DNA of 64,000 bases from Membranipora membranacea (taxonomy: Eukaryota > Bryozoa > Gymnolaemata > Cheilostomatida > Membraniporidae): NCBI GenBank assembly GCA_914767715.1, contig OU612072.1:23498001-23562000 (forward strand). Reading direction: 5' to 3'. The notes beneath the pieces are model-generated. The model was not told the DNA's origin. It searched no databases and saw nothing but the letters and a program-made list of their open reading frames with translations. A program made the translations under genes and the position numbers. Positions within the stretch are counted from its first letter, which is position 1; each line of letters opens with the position of its first letter. Shown here one piece after another: positions 12,152 to 24,153 of this stretch.

Positions 12152-12373
12152 TTGCACATTGATCTCAGTCATACAACACTCTACTACGAGCAGTATTTGA
12201 ACATGGACCGATATTCTGTGAATGGACGACAGACCAGAAATCACCGACGATTTATTCGTCTCTCATGCTGCCAACCTAGCTCCATAAGATGTCAATACAC
12301 ATATTTTTTCAACGAACAATTTTTCTGTGTTACATGTGAATGCCCAGAGCTTTCAAATGCTTCAAATGATAAG
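12152..12373 (+). pseudogene. truncated start of LINE ORF2, copy 1
   Basis: This stretch is closely similar to 27420-27620 of copy 2, covering the ORF1-ORF2 junction and the first residues of the endonuclease ORF. Homology ends after GAATGCCCAGAG near 12352-12373, before any endonuclease motif. LINEs are normally truncated at the 5' end, so loss of the 3' end implies a deletion or rearrangement. Confidence 0.7.
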
Positions 12374-13952
12374 TGATGTATGGCAATTAGAACTCAGCAA
12401 ATTGAATTGTGTTTTGATTAAGTTTTGATAACTAAGTAATGAGTGTATTATGTTCCACATACGGTGATAGTGTAAGCATTTGCTATGAATACTCAGGGCA
12501 AATCACAGGCCTAAAGCAATCGCTAATTAAATACAGTATATATACCCAGAGGAGTAAATGTTAGCTCAAGTTTAGTTGAGATGGTTAGAGGGTGGCTTAA
12601 ATTTAGCTACCACTTAGTTTTGGCTTATTGTGGTTAGAGTATTTACGAAATATAAGGGAGAATAAAAGTTATCTAGCTTATATTAAGCTTTTCCAAACAT
12701 ATGCAACATGGTGCAATTTTCTCTTGTGTATACATTGCTCCTATCGGGTTCCAGTATATTGGTTTCTTTATGATGTTCGAACTGTATGTACTCTTTTTCT
12801 GATATCCCCATTTCTAATAACATTTGCCACATTATGTGCCAACATTTCTAGATGGATATTAGTCCTGCAGGGAGCTTATGTTTAATTAAAGAGTTAAAGA
12901 CTCCTTGGTTTAATGTCAGTATTTTCCAAGTATTTTTCTATACCTACTCTTATAAAATATACCGAATGATAAATCATTGCAGTACACAAAGTCTCTCCTG
13001 TTTTAATTGTTTGTAAACTATCTAGCATTGATGGAGCATGAGTAGAGCAGCAAGGCTTGCCGAGACCCAGTAGGAAAATTAAACTCACTTCTACTTCAGG
13101 GACAGATAACACATTAATTACTGTGCTAGCACTATGTGATGCCTCACATTTTCCTACCTTTTGTGAAGAACATTAAAACCTGTAACTTCATAAATTGTTT
13201 TCTCATTTTTCAGCGCAGCACTCTCTAACCTAGAAAATGAACATAAATAGTACCAGGTCCGACATGATGTGGTGGTTTTGGTTTATTGACATCGTTGTAA
13301 ACAATTACAATTTTGCAAGATATAAACTTAAACTACAGCTCCCGCTCAGACTAATGTGTACTCTTTGAATTCTGTGTAGCTCAAAAATAACTTATTGAGG
13401 CTTTAGTCTTAGAATTGTAACCTAAAAGGAAAATTATTTGCACAAACTGATCTCCCAGGATTGGGTATGAAATAAACCCACTAACTGAAGACGTCATTAG
13501 TTTGAACTCATAAGACGGTGTTACATTGTGGTGTTGTGTATTGATGGCAATTAGTAATACATCAATAAGACCGATATTGTTTGTGTTTCACAGAGCCATT
13601 ATATCATTTATGCTTCTTGCTCCAAACAGGATACAGCATCAAAAAGGAGGTGCACAGGCAATACTGTGCCTGTATAAAGTTGTAGTCAATACCATGAGTA
13701 GTTTGGACAACTCCAAAATACAACATTTCTTTCCATTTTTCTATGAGAAGTACCAATAGAGTTTTGACATCAAATATATTCAGCATAATGGTTTGTTACA
13801 TCAAAATACAAGGCAAGGCGATGTTCGGTACATCAAATACATTGTATGTTGACGACGTCTGTCGAGTTCAGTAATTATGTAATCCGAATGAGATATCAGT
13901 CAGTGGCAGTTTCGGTAGAGCGAGTAGTTAACGGATTTAGTAATCGACATCA
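12374..13952. other. non-coding stretch, nothing assigned
   Basis: Only short open stretches without recognisable motifs or coherent splice structure are present. If the gypsy remnant that follows kept an LTR it would lie here, just below 13953, but I found no matching second LTR near 16.2 kb. Confidence 0.5.
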
Positions 13953-16185
13953 GATTAGGTTTGACGAGAACTCTGCCATGTATCTGTATACCGGTCGACG
14001 GGATTTGTAGTCCGTGTACTTCTACGAGTTTGTATGGGTGTAGGAGTAGGCGGAGTCGGAGTAGGTGGTAGTCTAGATAATCTGTCAGGTGTGTGTACAA
14101 TGGCAGCGAGTCAACATCGTCGGGCACAGAGGGTGTCATCGGCTCTGGATCTACAACAGTCGGAGAACAGGGCAGCAAATACGGTTTCAAATGAAAATGT
14201 TTCTATCAAACCTTCTACCATCACTTCTCTCAACAGTAACATTGCTACCACGAGTGCTCACGACAGTAACGGTTCTGGATAGAAAGGCGTGTCAGTTTTA
14301 CTAGGTGACGGATTTTTCATCAAGACTTTGTCACCTGAGTTTAGCTCAAAATAGCTAGCAGAATTTTAATGATCTGCATAGAGCTTTGATTTTCCCTTAC
14401 ACTCAGCATCAAAATCAGAAAATCCTCCCTGTTTTCATTCAGAAATGGTAATTTTGTACAGATTTTTCGACCGTAGAGCAGCTCTGCTGGAGGTTTACCA
14501 GTGGCTGGGTGTGGAATATTACGATAGGCGGTGATGTACCATTTTACTTCACCTTTATAGTTTTTATTTTCACTATAGGCTATCTCAATTCTTTTCATGA
14601 GAGACAATTTCTGTCTCTCCACTTCACCGTTGGCTTGAGGCCAGCGAGGAGTGATTCTCAAATGCTTTATACCCTGATGATCACAATAATCACGGAACTG
14701 TGTTGATGTGAAGGTAGTAGCATTATCAGTTTTCAGAGTTGTGGGCAGGCCATGTGAGAAAAAGATATCAGATAGAGCATCGATAGTACTCTCAGCATTG
14801 ATAGTTTTCATGAAACGCACCTCAAAAAATCTACTGTGGTAATCTACGACAACAAGAATTTTGTCACCAGCTAAATCTTCCCGTGGATTTGAAGGAAGTT
14901 TTGCGGAAAGAATAGGCTGTTTGCTTAGCCCACGGCCTGTCAGCTGACATGAACAAGTGTAATTTTCAGCTTCTTTTTCCATGCTTGGCCACAAGACTTT
15001 AGACCTTAGGTTTTGTTTTGTACCCGCTATACCCAAATGACCCTCATAAGCTAGTTCTATCACTTGAGTTCTCAAACATTTTGGGATCACTATGCGACTA
15101 CCTCTTAGCAGGACGTTACCTACACCTACACATCTTATGACCAGCAAATTTAGACCAGTCACCAAACTGAGCACATCTACGAACCTCGAGTAACTCAGAA
15201 TCTACACTAGAATCTCTCTCAATTTGTTTGGTTGTGAGAGCACGAGGAGTTGACTCCAAAGCAACATGCCTAATAAAAGCCATGTCGTCTAACTGAGATT
15301 TTATGGCAGACCTATCAGTTTTGATTAGACGAGACAACGGATCAGCTATATTGTTTTTTCCTGGAATGTGAACAACACGGAACTCGAATGGCTGAAGCCT
15401 AAGAACCCATCCTTCGATACCAGCACTAGTACGCTTAGATGTCTTTTTACCCTCAGCAATGGTTGATGATCAGTAACAAGGTCAAATTTTAGACCTAGGA
15501 GATAAGACTCAAAACGCTCACAGGCCCAAACCAGAGCTAAAGCTTCTTTCTCTGTTTGGCTAAATCGCCTCTCAACATCAGATAATGTACGATTAGCATA
15601 GGAAATAATACGACTATCACCATTTTGTATTTGAACCAGAACAGCACCTAGTCCTATAGGACAAGCATCAGCGATGACTTTTGTTTCAGCAGAACAATCA
15701 AAGTAACCGAGAGTGACAGGATTTGACATTATTGCCTTGATTTTGGTGAATGCCTGGATTTCCTTCACTCAGAACTTGAATCTCTTACAGCCGTCATGAG
15801 TGAATTTTCTTAGTGGTTCAGATATTTCTGTGAGATTTGGTATGAATTTGCAGAGATATGTGAATAGACCCAGGAAACTTCTTACTTCAGCGTTAGCTGG
15901 GTGGCGAGCATTCTGTATAGCCTCGACTTTACCAGCTCCAGGATCAACTCCTTTACCAGAGAGCTTGTGTCCAAGAGCGAACTTGCACTTCTCACGGTTG
16001 AGTGTTAGGCCGGCATCATGTAGACGTTCGAAAACCATTCTTAGTCTGGAATCATGTTGGGCTCTGTCCTCACCATGAACAATGATGTCATCACTCATGT
16101 TGGCTACGCCTGGTATTCCTTGAATTACTCTCCGGATTTCATGTTGGTACACTTCTATGAGCATTTTAGTGAATGTCAACATCAA
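13953..16185 (-). pseudogene. decayed Ty3/gypsy retrotransposon pol (RT, RNase H, integrase)
   Basis: On the minus strand the Ty3/gypsy pol order is preserved. 16185-15769 carries the 3' part of reverse transcriptase, with the active-site stretch NMSDDIIVHGED. 15768-15346 carries RNase H, with FDCSAETKVIADACPIG, SQTEKEALALVWACERF and TDHQPL. 15174-14341 carries integrase, with an H2C2-type region (EGHLGIAGTKQNLR, CSCQL) and the core residues D (VVVDYHSRF), D (LKTDNATTF) and E (ANGEVERQ). A terminal segment in another frame (RRSTRTTNPVDRY) matches the usual C-terminal tail and stops at about 13953. The frame is broken by an in-frame TGA at 15769-15771 and shifts near 15440, 15340-15170 and 14340. 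Gag, protease and the 5' half of RT are missing and no LTR pair is visible. This is a dead 5'-truncated copy lying just outside the P-type element. Confidence 0.9.
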
Positions 16186-16448
16186 AGATTGATCAATAAC
16201 TTAGCATTTGAAATCTCTTTGCTCGGTTATGTCACTTATCCAATTCAGAAACCAGAGGGGTTAAATGTCTGCTGATTTAATCTCAGGCAAAAAACTTACA
16301 TTGAATACGACACAATAAGATAAGATAATATTTGTATTGGTTGCTATTGTATGCTGTGATGTTCTTTGATTGAATTCAATTCATCGAAACAAAATAATAC
16401 TCAGAATTTTTATCCATGAGGGTGAGACAGAATTCAGCACCAATAGGC

Positions 16449-16476
16449 CAAGGAGTTTGAAAGAGGAGTGGAAACG
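16449..16476 (+). repeat. left terminal inverted repeat of the P-type element
   Basis: It starts CAAGGAGTTT and ends GGAGTGGAAACG. It is directly preceded by the target duplication AATAGGC at 16442-16448 and pairs with 24940-24968. Confidence 0.75.
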
Positions 16477-16548
16477 GCCTCTCATTTCAAATTGTTGTTT
16501 GTCTCCACTGGTAATTGTCCTCTCTTAACAGCAAAGGTTGTCCATGAC

Positions 16549-16775
16549 CACAGCCAATCAGAGTCGACATCAAATTAAGCTCCGCCTATAACAGTGGTTT
16601 AGCAGAAAACTTTTGTGCATGCTTGAATAAATGACTCAACAAGAAAGCTGCTTTTGTATCACTCTTGCCATCTGACTATCTTGATATCTAACTATCTATC
16701 TGTGCAGAGAACTTGATTACTTGTATATAACTCTCTGATCTGTGTCACAACACAGGGATACTCCTTGAACCACTG
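16549..16775 (+). promoter_or_regulatory. possible promoter and 5' exon of the zinc-finger gene
   Basis: A CCAAT box (CCAATCAGA near 16555), a short GC-rich CTCCGCC and a TATAAC-like stretch (about 16591) occur in promoter-like order inside the left end of the element. A good donor (CACTG|GTATGT at 16775/16776) follows, and the next acceptor is at 17454, just before the ATG. This is inference from motif order only. Confidence 0.3.
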
Positions 16776-17464
16776 GTATGTATTCTATTCTTATTCTTCT
16801 TATCTATTGCTTGTTGTTGTTTTTGGACTGTGGTGGGGTTGTGATGTGCTGGGAAAGAAGAAGTGCATATGATCATAATCATTATGATCATGATTGTGTT
16901 GAATATTATTGTTAAAAGTTATGGTTGTTGGCCTGTCTTGGCAAGCTTTGGCAAAGCTCATCAAGACAGATTGAACCAATCTATCTATCATCATCTCAAT
17001 CACTTTAATTGCTTGCCTTGCTTTCTCCTGTTGTTCAGAAGATGCTAGTTGAGCTTGTTTGTTATGAGACTACTATGCTTTGTAAACGATGCCAAGTTAG
17101 GCTACTCTGTGGCAAATTAAATTATATTATATACACATAGTCCTACATAGGTCTACATACATGCATGCATACAGAGATGGTATTTAACGGTCTACCTAGT
17201 CTACAACCCATTGAATAATAATAAGTCAGTAGTAATTACCTGTTAATATTAATGTTACGAGCCTCTACTTTCAATGACAGTCTGACAATAGCTGGTCCAC
17301 TGTACTATTTCCTATATGTGTAACATCTATACGCTCAGATCACAACCACATCATATCCCCTGTACAGAAGCGGGCCCCAAGCCCAATAATTGTACTCAAG
17401 GCATGTAATCACAACCCGCTATGACTAATGATAATCATTTTCTATTGTTGTAGGGCAGCGTACA

Positions 17465-18938
17465 ATGGCTACTGAGGTCGATGGATGGATGGATGAGGAT
17501 CTTGAAGATTTCTATGAGATTTTGGACAGTTCCGTACCTGTATGTATGCATCTACTTAACTATGAAAATATATTTATAAGTTTAGAGCACTTCCCAAAAA
17601 TGGCTCAGATTTACTCACATTCACTGCAAGTAGGCCTACATGGATCAGGAAAGGTTGACGCCTCTGTTGTTTCAACCCCTTGCTGCAATGTAACTGTATC
17701 AAGTTTATTCTTGTAATGTTGATAGATAAGTGAGCAGTGCTCCACAGTACACCAAGAGGCAATCAGATGCTCAAAATGTACGAAGTGTACAAAGTGTGTA
17801 CCGAAGGAGTACAAGTGCCCTGAGCCTGAGTGTACTAAAGTGTACAAAGCTGAAGGATGGTTGAAAAGACATCTTCAATCCGTTCATGGTAGGCATAGTG
17901 CATACCTGTCTTCATGGTCCTAAACATTGTTTCAATAATATATTAAAATAAATTTAAAGGTGTGTATTTTTAACACTATTAGTTTACGTAGCTAGCTAGG
18001 CCTATTATATTATATGCACGTAAACATGCATACCCGCCAAAGCGAGCATAATCTTTGCCTTTCTTAATTATACCTCTGTGAGAACTGTCTCTTTAGTTCA
18101 TGCAGCGGTTAAATTTGTTTCCCTTTGCAGGTCAAACAGAATGCTCGACTTCTTACTATACACCTATTACAGACGATCAGCAAGCTATTCAGATTTACAA
18201 TGACACTATTACTCTAATGAGATCAGATTCTCTATTCTCTCTATCGCCAGATTCACAGCAGATGATTACACAGATTCAACACCTACCACAATCAGACTAT
18301 ATAACTATTATCAAATTCGTTTCCTCTAAGAAGACTGTACATTCAATCACCAATCCGTCATCACTACCCAATCATATCTATTTTCATTTCGAACGATTCA
18401 TCACTAAATCATTAGGTAAACTTCATCAACATAATACTGATTCTTCTTTACAACTTGATTCTATTTTACAATCCAATGATACTGTAGAGGGAATATATTA
18501 TGTAGGGGGTTTTATATTAAGAAAACTGAAGAAGATGACGGGTTGGACTAACGAGGAGCTCGAGCAGCTGACACTTTGGTCTATCCCTAGTGAGACCGGA
18601 GTACCAAGTACATGGAACGATTTGATTAGTCGGGGGGGGGGGGGGGTTTGTTAGACATTAGTTCAGATTTATTTCAACTGTTAAAACTCATGGACAAAAT
18701 CGCTACCGCTTACTTAAATAATATTAATAGGAACTGTAATTTAACTCAGATGATCATGAAATGTATTCTTCAACAACCGGAAATCATATCTATGACTTGT
18801 AGAACTAGTACAGACCTCATTTATGCGATAGCTGAGTTTTTCACCAGAGTACGTTGCAAAGCATTTGTCAAAGGAAAAGTCAATTACCTCTCAACTAGTC
18901 TAAGACAAAATCTAATGGGATTACATGGTGCATCATAA
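17465..18938 (+). CDS. C2H2 zinc-finger protein with a P-transposase-like C-terminal region
   Basis: Three coding exons join in phase: 17465-17539, 17726-17888 and 18131-18938. The ATG follows an acceptor (TTGTAG at 17449-17454) with an 11-nt leader, so a non-coding exon probably lies upstream. Residues 1-25 are acidic. Residues 40-49 carry four evenly spaced cysteines (CSKCTKCTKC), followed by one C2H2 finger (C56, C61, H74, H79). The third exon holds a motif IYYVGGFILRKL (about 201-212), then TLWSIP, SRGG and LLDISSDLFQLL. That order resembles the C-terminal region that follows the catalytic core in many P/THAP9-type transposases (YIAGYVxRKL, later RGGLxxPS). The frame breaks in a run of 15 G (18632-18646); one more G or two fewer restores a protein of about 349 residues. 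It is convergent with the transposase and inside the same TIRs. A role as a DNA-binding partner is inference. Confidence 0.75.
18632..18646 (+). repeat. run of 15 G in the coding exon of the zinc-finger gene
   Basis: The run shifts the frame and causes a stop eight nt later (TAG at 18652-18654). The downstream frame opens at once into a protein segment that fits the family. Homopolymer length error is a likely cause, and true slippage is the alternative. Confidence 0.9.
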
Positions 18939-19023
18939 TTTTTTAATATCTGTTTAAATGTTTACTTTTAACATATCCTACGGTTAAGGTTGGCAGTGAT
19001 GTATCCAACACACATTATATAAT

Positions 19024-19063
19024 AATAAACTTATTGCGTATTAGCACTTGTATCATCAATAAA
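19024..19063 (+). terminator. two polyadenylation signals of the zinc-finger gene
   Basis: AATAAA occurs at 19024-19029 and 19058-19063, 86 and 120 nt after the stop codon. The second lies only 28 nt before the stop codon of the opposing transposase gene. Cleavage 10-30 nt beyond it would bring the two 3' ends to meet or overlap. Confidence 0.5.
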
Positions 19064-19090
19064 GCTATAGATTCTCTGAACACTGTCTGA

Positions 19091-20937
19091 TTATAAAGTT
19101 AGTCTTTTTGGTGGTTTCCTGGCTCTCTTTGGCGTTGGCTGCTCGCTTACACGGAGCTTTGGCTTTGCTCCAGTTGTTGTGTTTCCCGTCTTCAAGTCCC
19201 TCTGGGCGGACTTAGTGACAGAATAGAGGCGTGTAAAGCTGTTGAATTGAGCCATTGTGGGGGCATTGTTGCTACCGGTAGAGTTTCTTACTCTGCTGAA
19301 ATACTGTTCTGTAGGGTCCTGACACAGAAGTTTCTCAGTCAGAATGAATGAGTAGCCCTCTGCCAACAGATCTTTCGAGAGCTTCATAAAACTCATGCCT
19401 GAAATGTGCGAAGAAGATTATAAATAATATTTGGCAGCAAAGGTGTGAATTGATACAAATACTATTAACCAACTTACACCAATTTAGATTAGTCTCCCCT
19501 AGCTCTAAAGATGGTAGCGGTGAGGACAGAGTGCATAGCTTTTGATGAAATGAGAGATAATAAGCCATAACAGTAAATATAAAGCCACAAACCAGTGGAT
19601 ATATATTGAGAACCACAAAGTGGGTTTGCATGCATAGTTATATCAGCTCTGGTTAACAAACTAACAGATATAGAGTGTGATCAAGGAGTTCTGTAACTCC
19701 CTGGTGTGTTGACATCATTTCTATCTACGGTACAGATGCATAGTTATTAGGTCAAAGTCATACTTGCTACGGGATGACCCAGGCTGTCCGACTGTATCTG
19801 ATTAAATATTTACATGTTATTTTCCAGCCATCCCTAGTAGCTGGGCTCAAAAGACACTTAGCACTGTCTTCTGCGCTCATCTGCTTGCCGGCCACTTCCG
19901 TCTCCCAATCATTTAGCCAGGCGATGAAACCGTCAACATACTAAAATTAAGAGTGGGACTCAGTGTAGGTATATCACTAACTTATCTTGACTTTATCTAT
20001 TATTGACTTATTTAGATATGATCCAAGCTCTGGAAATAAATGTTCTGCACGGGTAGAAAATAAGGTCACTTGAAATGATAAGAGTTGTCTGCTCAATATC
20101 CATGTGAACACAACTGCAAAAGTGCATGCTAACCAGGGATTGGACTATATCAACAGCAAAAACATGACAATTGGTGGGTTGCTTGCTTATTTTGCTCTGT
20201 ATTTACCTCAAAGCGCCAGTCATCAGAACTTGTCAGCGGACTCTTGTACTTGTTCCTCGAACGTGCTCCCTCGTTTCTAGACCTCATATTCAGTATATCA
20301 AATACATAGTTGATGTAACGTAGCAGCTCCACTGTGCTATCGTACTCATCGTTTTTGAGATTTTGTAAGGCTTTATATGTGCGTCTACTGAGAACCTTGA
20401 AAGAATTAAGGGAGGATTAATGTAGAGCAAAGACAATTGTCAAATGCAGTCCTCAGTGAGTGAAGGAAAAGTATCGATACTTATTACTACTAACACACTC
20501 GATGTGATATGATCAGCAGCCAAAATGCTGCCATAGCAAACAACCAAACGTCCTGCCTCAGACAATCTTTTTGTTAACAAGCCTGAAGTGTTTACCTCTT
20601 TATCATTGATGACAAAATAACAAAGTCATACCAAAGCTAGAACTGAAACTCGCTGCTTGGGTGTGAGATTTTGGGCTCAACAGGATTCCAACAGATTAAA
20701 CCTTTTCGTTTGATTGATTTACATTTGCGATTCTCAGGAAATCAACTGACCTGTACCGCATACTTCACTTTCATTCGTGAATAGCTTTGGAGATGGATAT
20801 GTTGCTTGGTAAGATGATGAGTTGTGGAAATAACTCCTGCTTCCCTGCTATCAACTAGCTGCGTGATATTGTACCAGTATATATGTTTTCCTTTTAACTG
20901 AAGAAAAACAATAGATGACTGTGAAGTGGCGTGAATG

Positions 20938-20978
<41 letters not shown>

Positions 20979-23900
20979 GACTATAAACTCTCAGAATAGT
21001 AGGCCTAGCAGCATCAATACATGATGATGCTAGGATACCCTCAACCCAGGTGACTGTAGATAGATACTAAAACACTACACTAAATCCCACACCTAGGTTG
21101 CTATTGTCCTCCAGTTTCAGCTATCTCAGTAGCACGCATAGTTATGATCTAGACAAGACAAGACATAATCCGCCAAACAATTTAAACTTTCAGTGGTGTG
21201 CAAATGCCAAAACAAAAAGTGTCAACAATTTATATATATCATTCATCTTGTTATGTTAGGCCAAGGAGTTCGAAAAGCTCAGTTCCCTTGTTAGGCTCAA
21301 GGAAATTCCAAAGAGTTATGTGCTTACTATCAGTTGCCGATTAGAGTTTGGTCCAGATCTCTCCAGGCAGTTCCTCGATGTTTTCACCAGATGACATGTA
21401 TCCGAAGCGAAGTATAACACTCTTCCATCACTAGAAAACTTATTATAAGCTCTATAGGTCACAGAGTCGTCAGGAAAATCGGACTTGTGCAGGTTATTAA
21501 ACTTTCTGTTGGTAGCCGCACCGTCAGAAACAGCGATCCTCACCCTAAATCCTGCCAGCTCTAAATTTGCAACAGTTTCCCAAAACATACAGTCTTTCTG
21601 CATTTAATGAGGATGTGGCATACGTGCCGACAACGCTCTGCAAATCGCTCTTCAGGCCTCTGATCTGAAATGCCAGGGCATGTGTCGCGATTTTCTCTAA
21701 TGATTTAGAAGTCACATCTAGCAAGGAATCAGCATCTAAAGTGTCAACATAGCCAGTCAGTTTTCCACTGTGAGGGCAATACACCAGGCCCTCCTTGACC
21801 TTCATCTCATCAAAACATAGGGCTACATCTTGCTGGCCATACTTTTGAGCGACGTTCATGATCTCATAACACTGAGTGCCAGTCTCCATTTGCCTAAATG
21901 CCACGTAGTCTCTTAGCGTTCTTTCTGATGGTAGATTGACAACCTCGCTATCCCGCATGTATTGATATGCTGCCTTTGATTTGTTGTGTACAACCAGACA
22001 CCATCGGATAATGCTTGGGTGCCATCTCATCAATGCAGACTTGTTTACGCTGTTAGCTTTGAGCTGCTGTTCAAGGAACAGCTTCTTCATAGAATCGGGT
22101 TCAAACTGGCTCACACTACTACTTATTAGTGACTGACACAGATCACTGGTTTCTGTTTCTACAGATATGGATTCACACTCTATTAGTTTTGCCAACCTGG
22201 CACTAAGTCTTTTGCACTCAGATGTCTTGCTGTTTATTTCTTTACGCATCTTTCTCGACCGCGTTAGCAACTCTTCCTTTGAGAGGGACTTTAGCTGCAC
22301 CTTAGAGGATGGATCTACCCTTGACACTTGAGATGTACTCTGTTCTTTACTGCGAATTATTCTCTTCTGCATGGCCTTTCGTTCTTTTAAACATGGAGGG
22401 CAGCGGGTAGACTGGGTTGTACTCTCAAGTAAAACAGTGCAGCCAGTTGAGTATACTGCAGCTGATGCAATGTTCAAATCAGTATTACCTTGGCAGCTCT
22501 TACACTGCGCCACTGCTTTTAATGTCTCTGAGGGAGATTTGTTGTCCCATGGTACGACTCTATCATTGATAGTCACAGTGACAGACTTAGTTTCTATATC
22601 GTAAACAACCTGCCTGGTTAGTTCCATCTTACCTGTTAACAGAGAATATGTATGGGAATGGTCTTAATTTAAATGGTCAAATTGTTGATCAGGATGAGCC
22701 ACACAATAATATGAAATGATAATATGCTGCGTCATAGCCTAAGTTATGGATAGTCCACCAATGAGACACGGTGAGAACATACTTGTACAATTCAATGTGC
22801 TCCAATATAGGCCTAAAAGAAAGTGTAAGGAAGTGTAAGTGCCGCCTCATTTATTATTTTTATCATGTCAGGTTACAATTTTAGATGGACCTCATCAACA
22901 GCCGTAGACTACCCAACTCGTTGTTTCCATTATCTAATAGGTGAGTTTTGAGGTTCTGCCCCTCAACAACTGTTCAAGAAGGTCCATCTATGAGAAAATG
23001 ACATAGCACCAAATCGTATCAAAAGCAGATCTATTTAGGGTTTTGTGGTTTGGGTTCTTTGATTTTCAAAATTTCCATTTTCAAGTTGTAACGGAATCAG
23101 CAAAACCAATCTCTCAGAAACTATCTAAATTTGACTATTTTATTCAACTTGCATATTCTCTGTTGCTGGCTTCAAAGAACCTACTTGGCTGCACAAAGAA
23201 TCTCATCTACATAATCATTCAATGATCTAAGATCTACACGTATCATCGTAGAGTTGTTTATATCATATGCGATATTTATAGAGTCACACCCTGGTCACAC
23301 TCACAGCATGAATCTGATGAAGACGCAACTCTCTATATTTCAAAGTTATATTACAACTTCTAAAGTGAGATGATGATAGCAACCACCAAACCATGCCAGT
23401 TATGTACAAATCAAACACCAAGGACACTAGAGCACCATTGTTAGAGGATTTGTTATTATGATTAATTGCGAGTACTGAGATGACGTGACTGGTAGGTCTA
23501 CACATTCGACAGATGACACACATAGGAAAGAAATCATGTTAGCTATGTTATATCTTAATCTAGTGGTTAATAATGTTACAACAAATATTATAGACAAGGC
23601 TCACCGTACCCTACCTACTACTGCAATCATTTTGGTGTTGGGATGGTGTACATGCTGTGATCACCTAGAAGCAAAATATAAATACACATCTGAACAATAA
23701 TGAGCACCCTCAGACTATCACCATTGGTGATGAGTGTCAATGGCAGGCAGATCTATTAAGTTGTGGAAAATTGAGTGGACTTGTTATTACTTACTACTAC
23801 TAATAACAACAAGTTACAATTGATCCAAAAATCAAACTAACTTCTAATTACTTGCTACAACTTGAATTTCAATTAATGTAATCCTTCATCACACACACAG

Positions 23901-24153
23901 ACAAAGAAACCTCATGACTGACCAAGAGCAAGACAGTGCATCTGAACTTACTGTCTGGTCCATCACTCTTTGAACTTATGATTGCATAGCCAATGAGTTT
24001 AGAGTCGAGGCTGATCCTTGTGAATCCTAGCTGCAATGCTTGATTATCTAGTCCATCCTCCCATCCACCTTCATCAGAGGTCTCCTTTGAAGTGACTGGA
24101 ATAGGATAGTTGACTCTCTTCTTTCTCACTGTTAATCTGTACTTGTATGGCAT
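19091..24153 (-). CDS. P-superfamily (THAP9-like) transposase, six exons, one frameshift
   Basis: Exons on the minus strand are 24153-23952, 22632-21328, 20897-20751, 20395-20207, 19940-19814 and 19398-19091. All junction phases agree, and the total is one nt over a multiple of three. The product is about 758 residues. Residues about 180-220 form a basic, leucine-containing coiled coil, as in P transposases. The RNase-H-like core follows: FDEMKV (D about 342), then AVSDGAATNRKF, then ASDTCHLVKTSRNCL. Further exons give LTKQHIHLQSYSRMKVKYAV, INYVFDILNMRSRN and finally LCQDPTEQYFSRVRNSTGSN, containing the last acidic residue. The tail is basic (PKRARKPPKRLTL). A frameshift near 21585 falls just before FWETV; the frame is open on both sides. 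I see no THAP C2CH finger at the N-terminus, although cysteine pairs (CKSC, CPPC) occur at about 111-147. The usual YIAGYV-type C-terminal region is absent and has a counterpart in the convergent gene. Confidence 0.85.
20941..20975. repeat. (AG)n microsatellite in a transposase intron
   Basis: About 17 AG units lie between exons 21328 and 20897 of the minus-strand transposase gene, next to its third-exon acceptor. Confidence 0.9.
22883..22989. repeat. small foldback (AGATGGACCT inverted ends)
   Basis: AGATGGACCT at 22883 recurs as its reverse complement ending at 22989, with partial pairing extending inward and a body of 107 bp. It may be a tiny MITE inserted in the first visible intron of the transposase gene. 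No clear target duplication was found. Confidence 0.45.
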
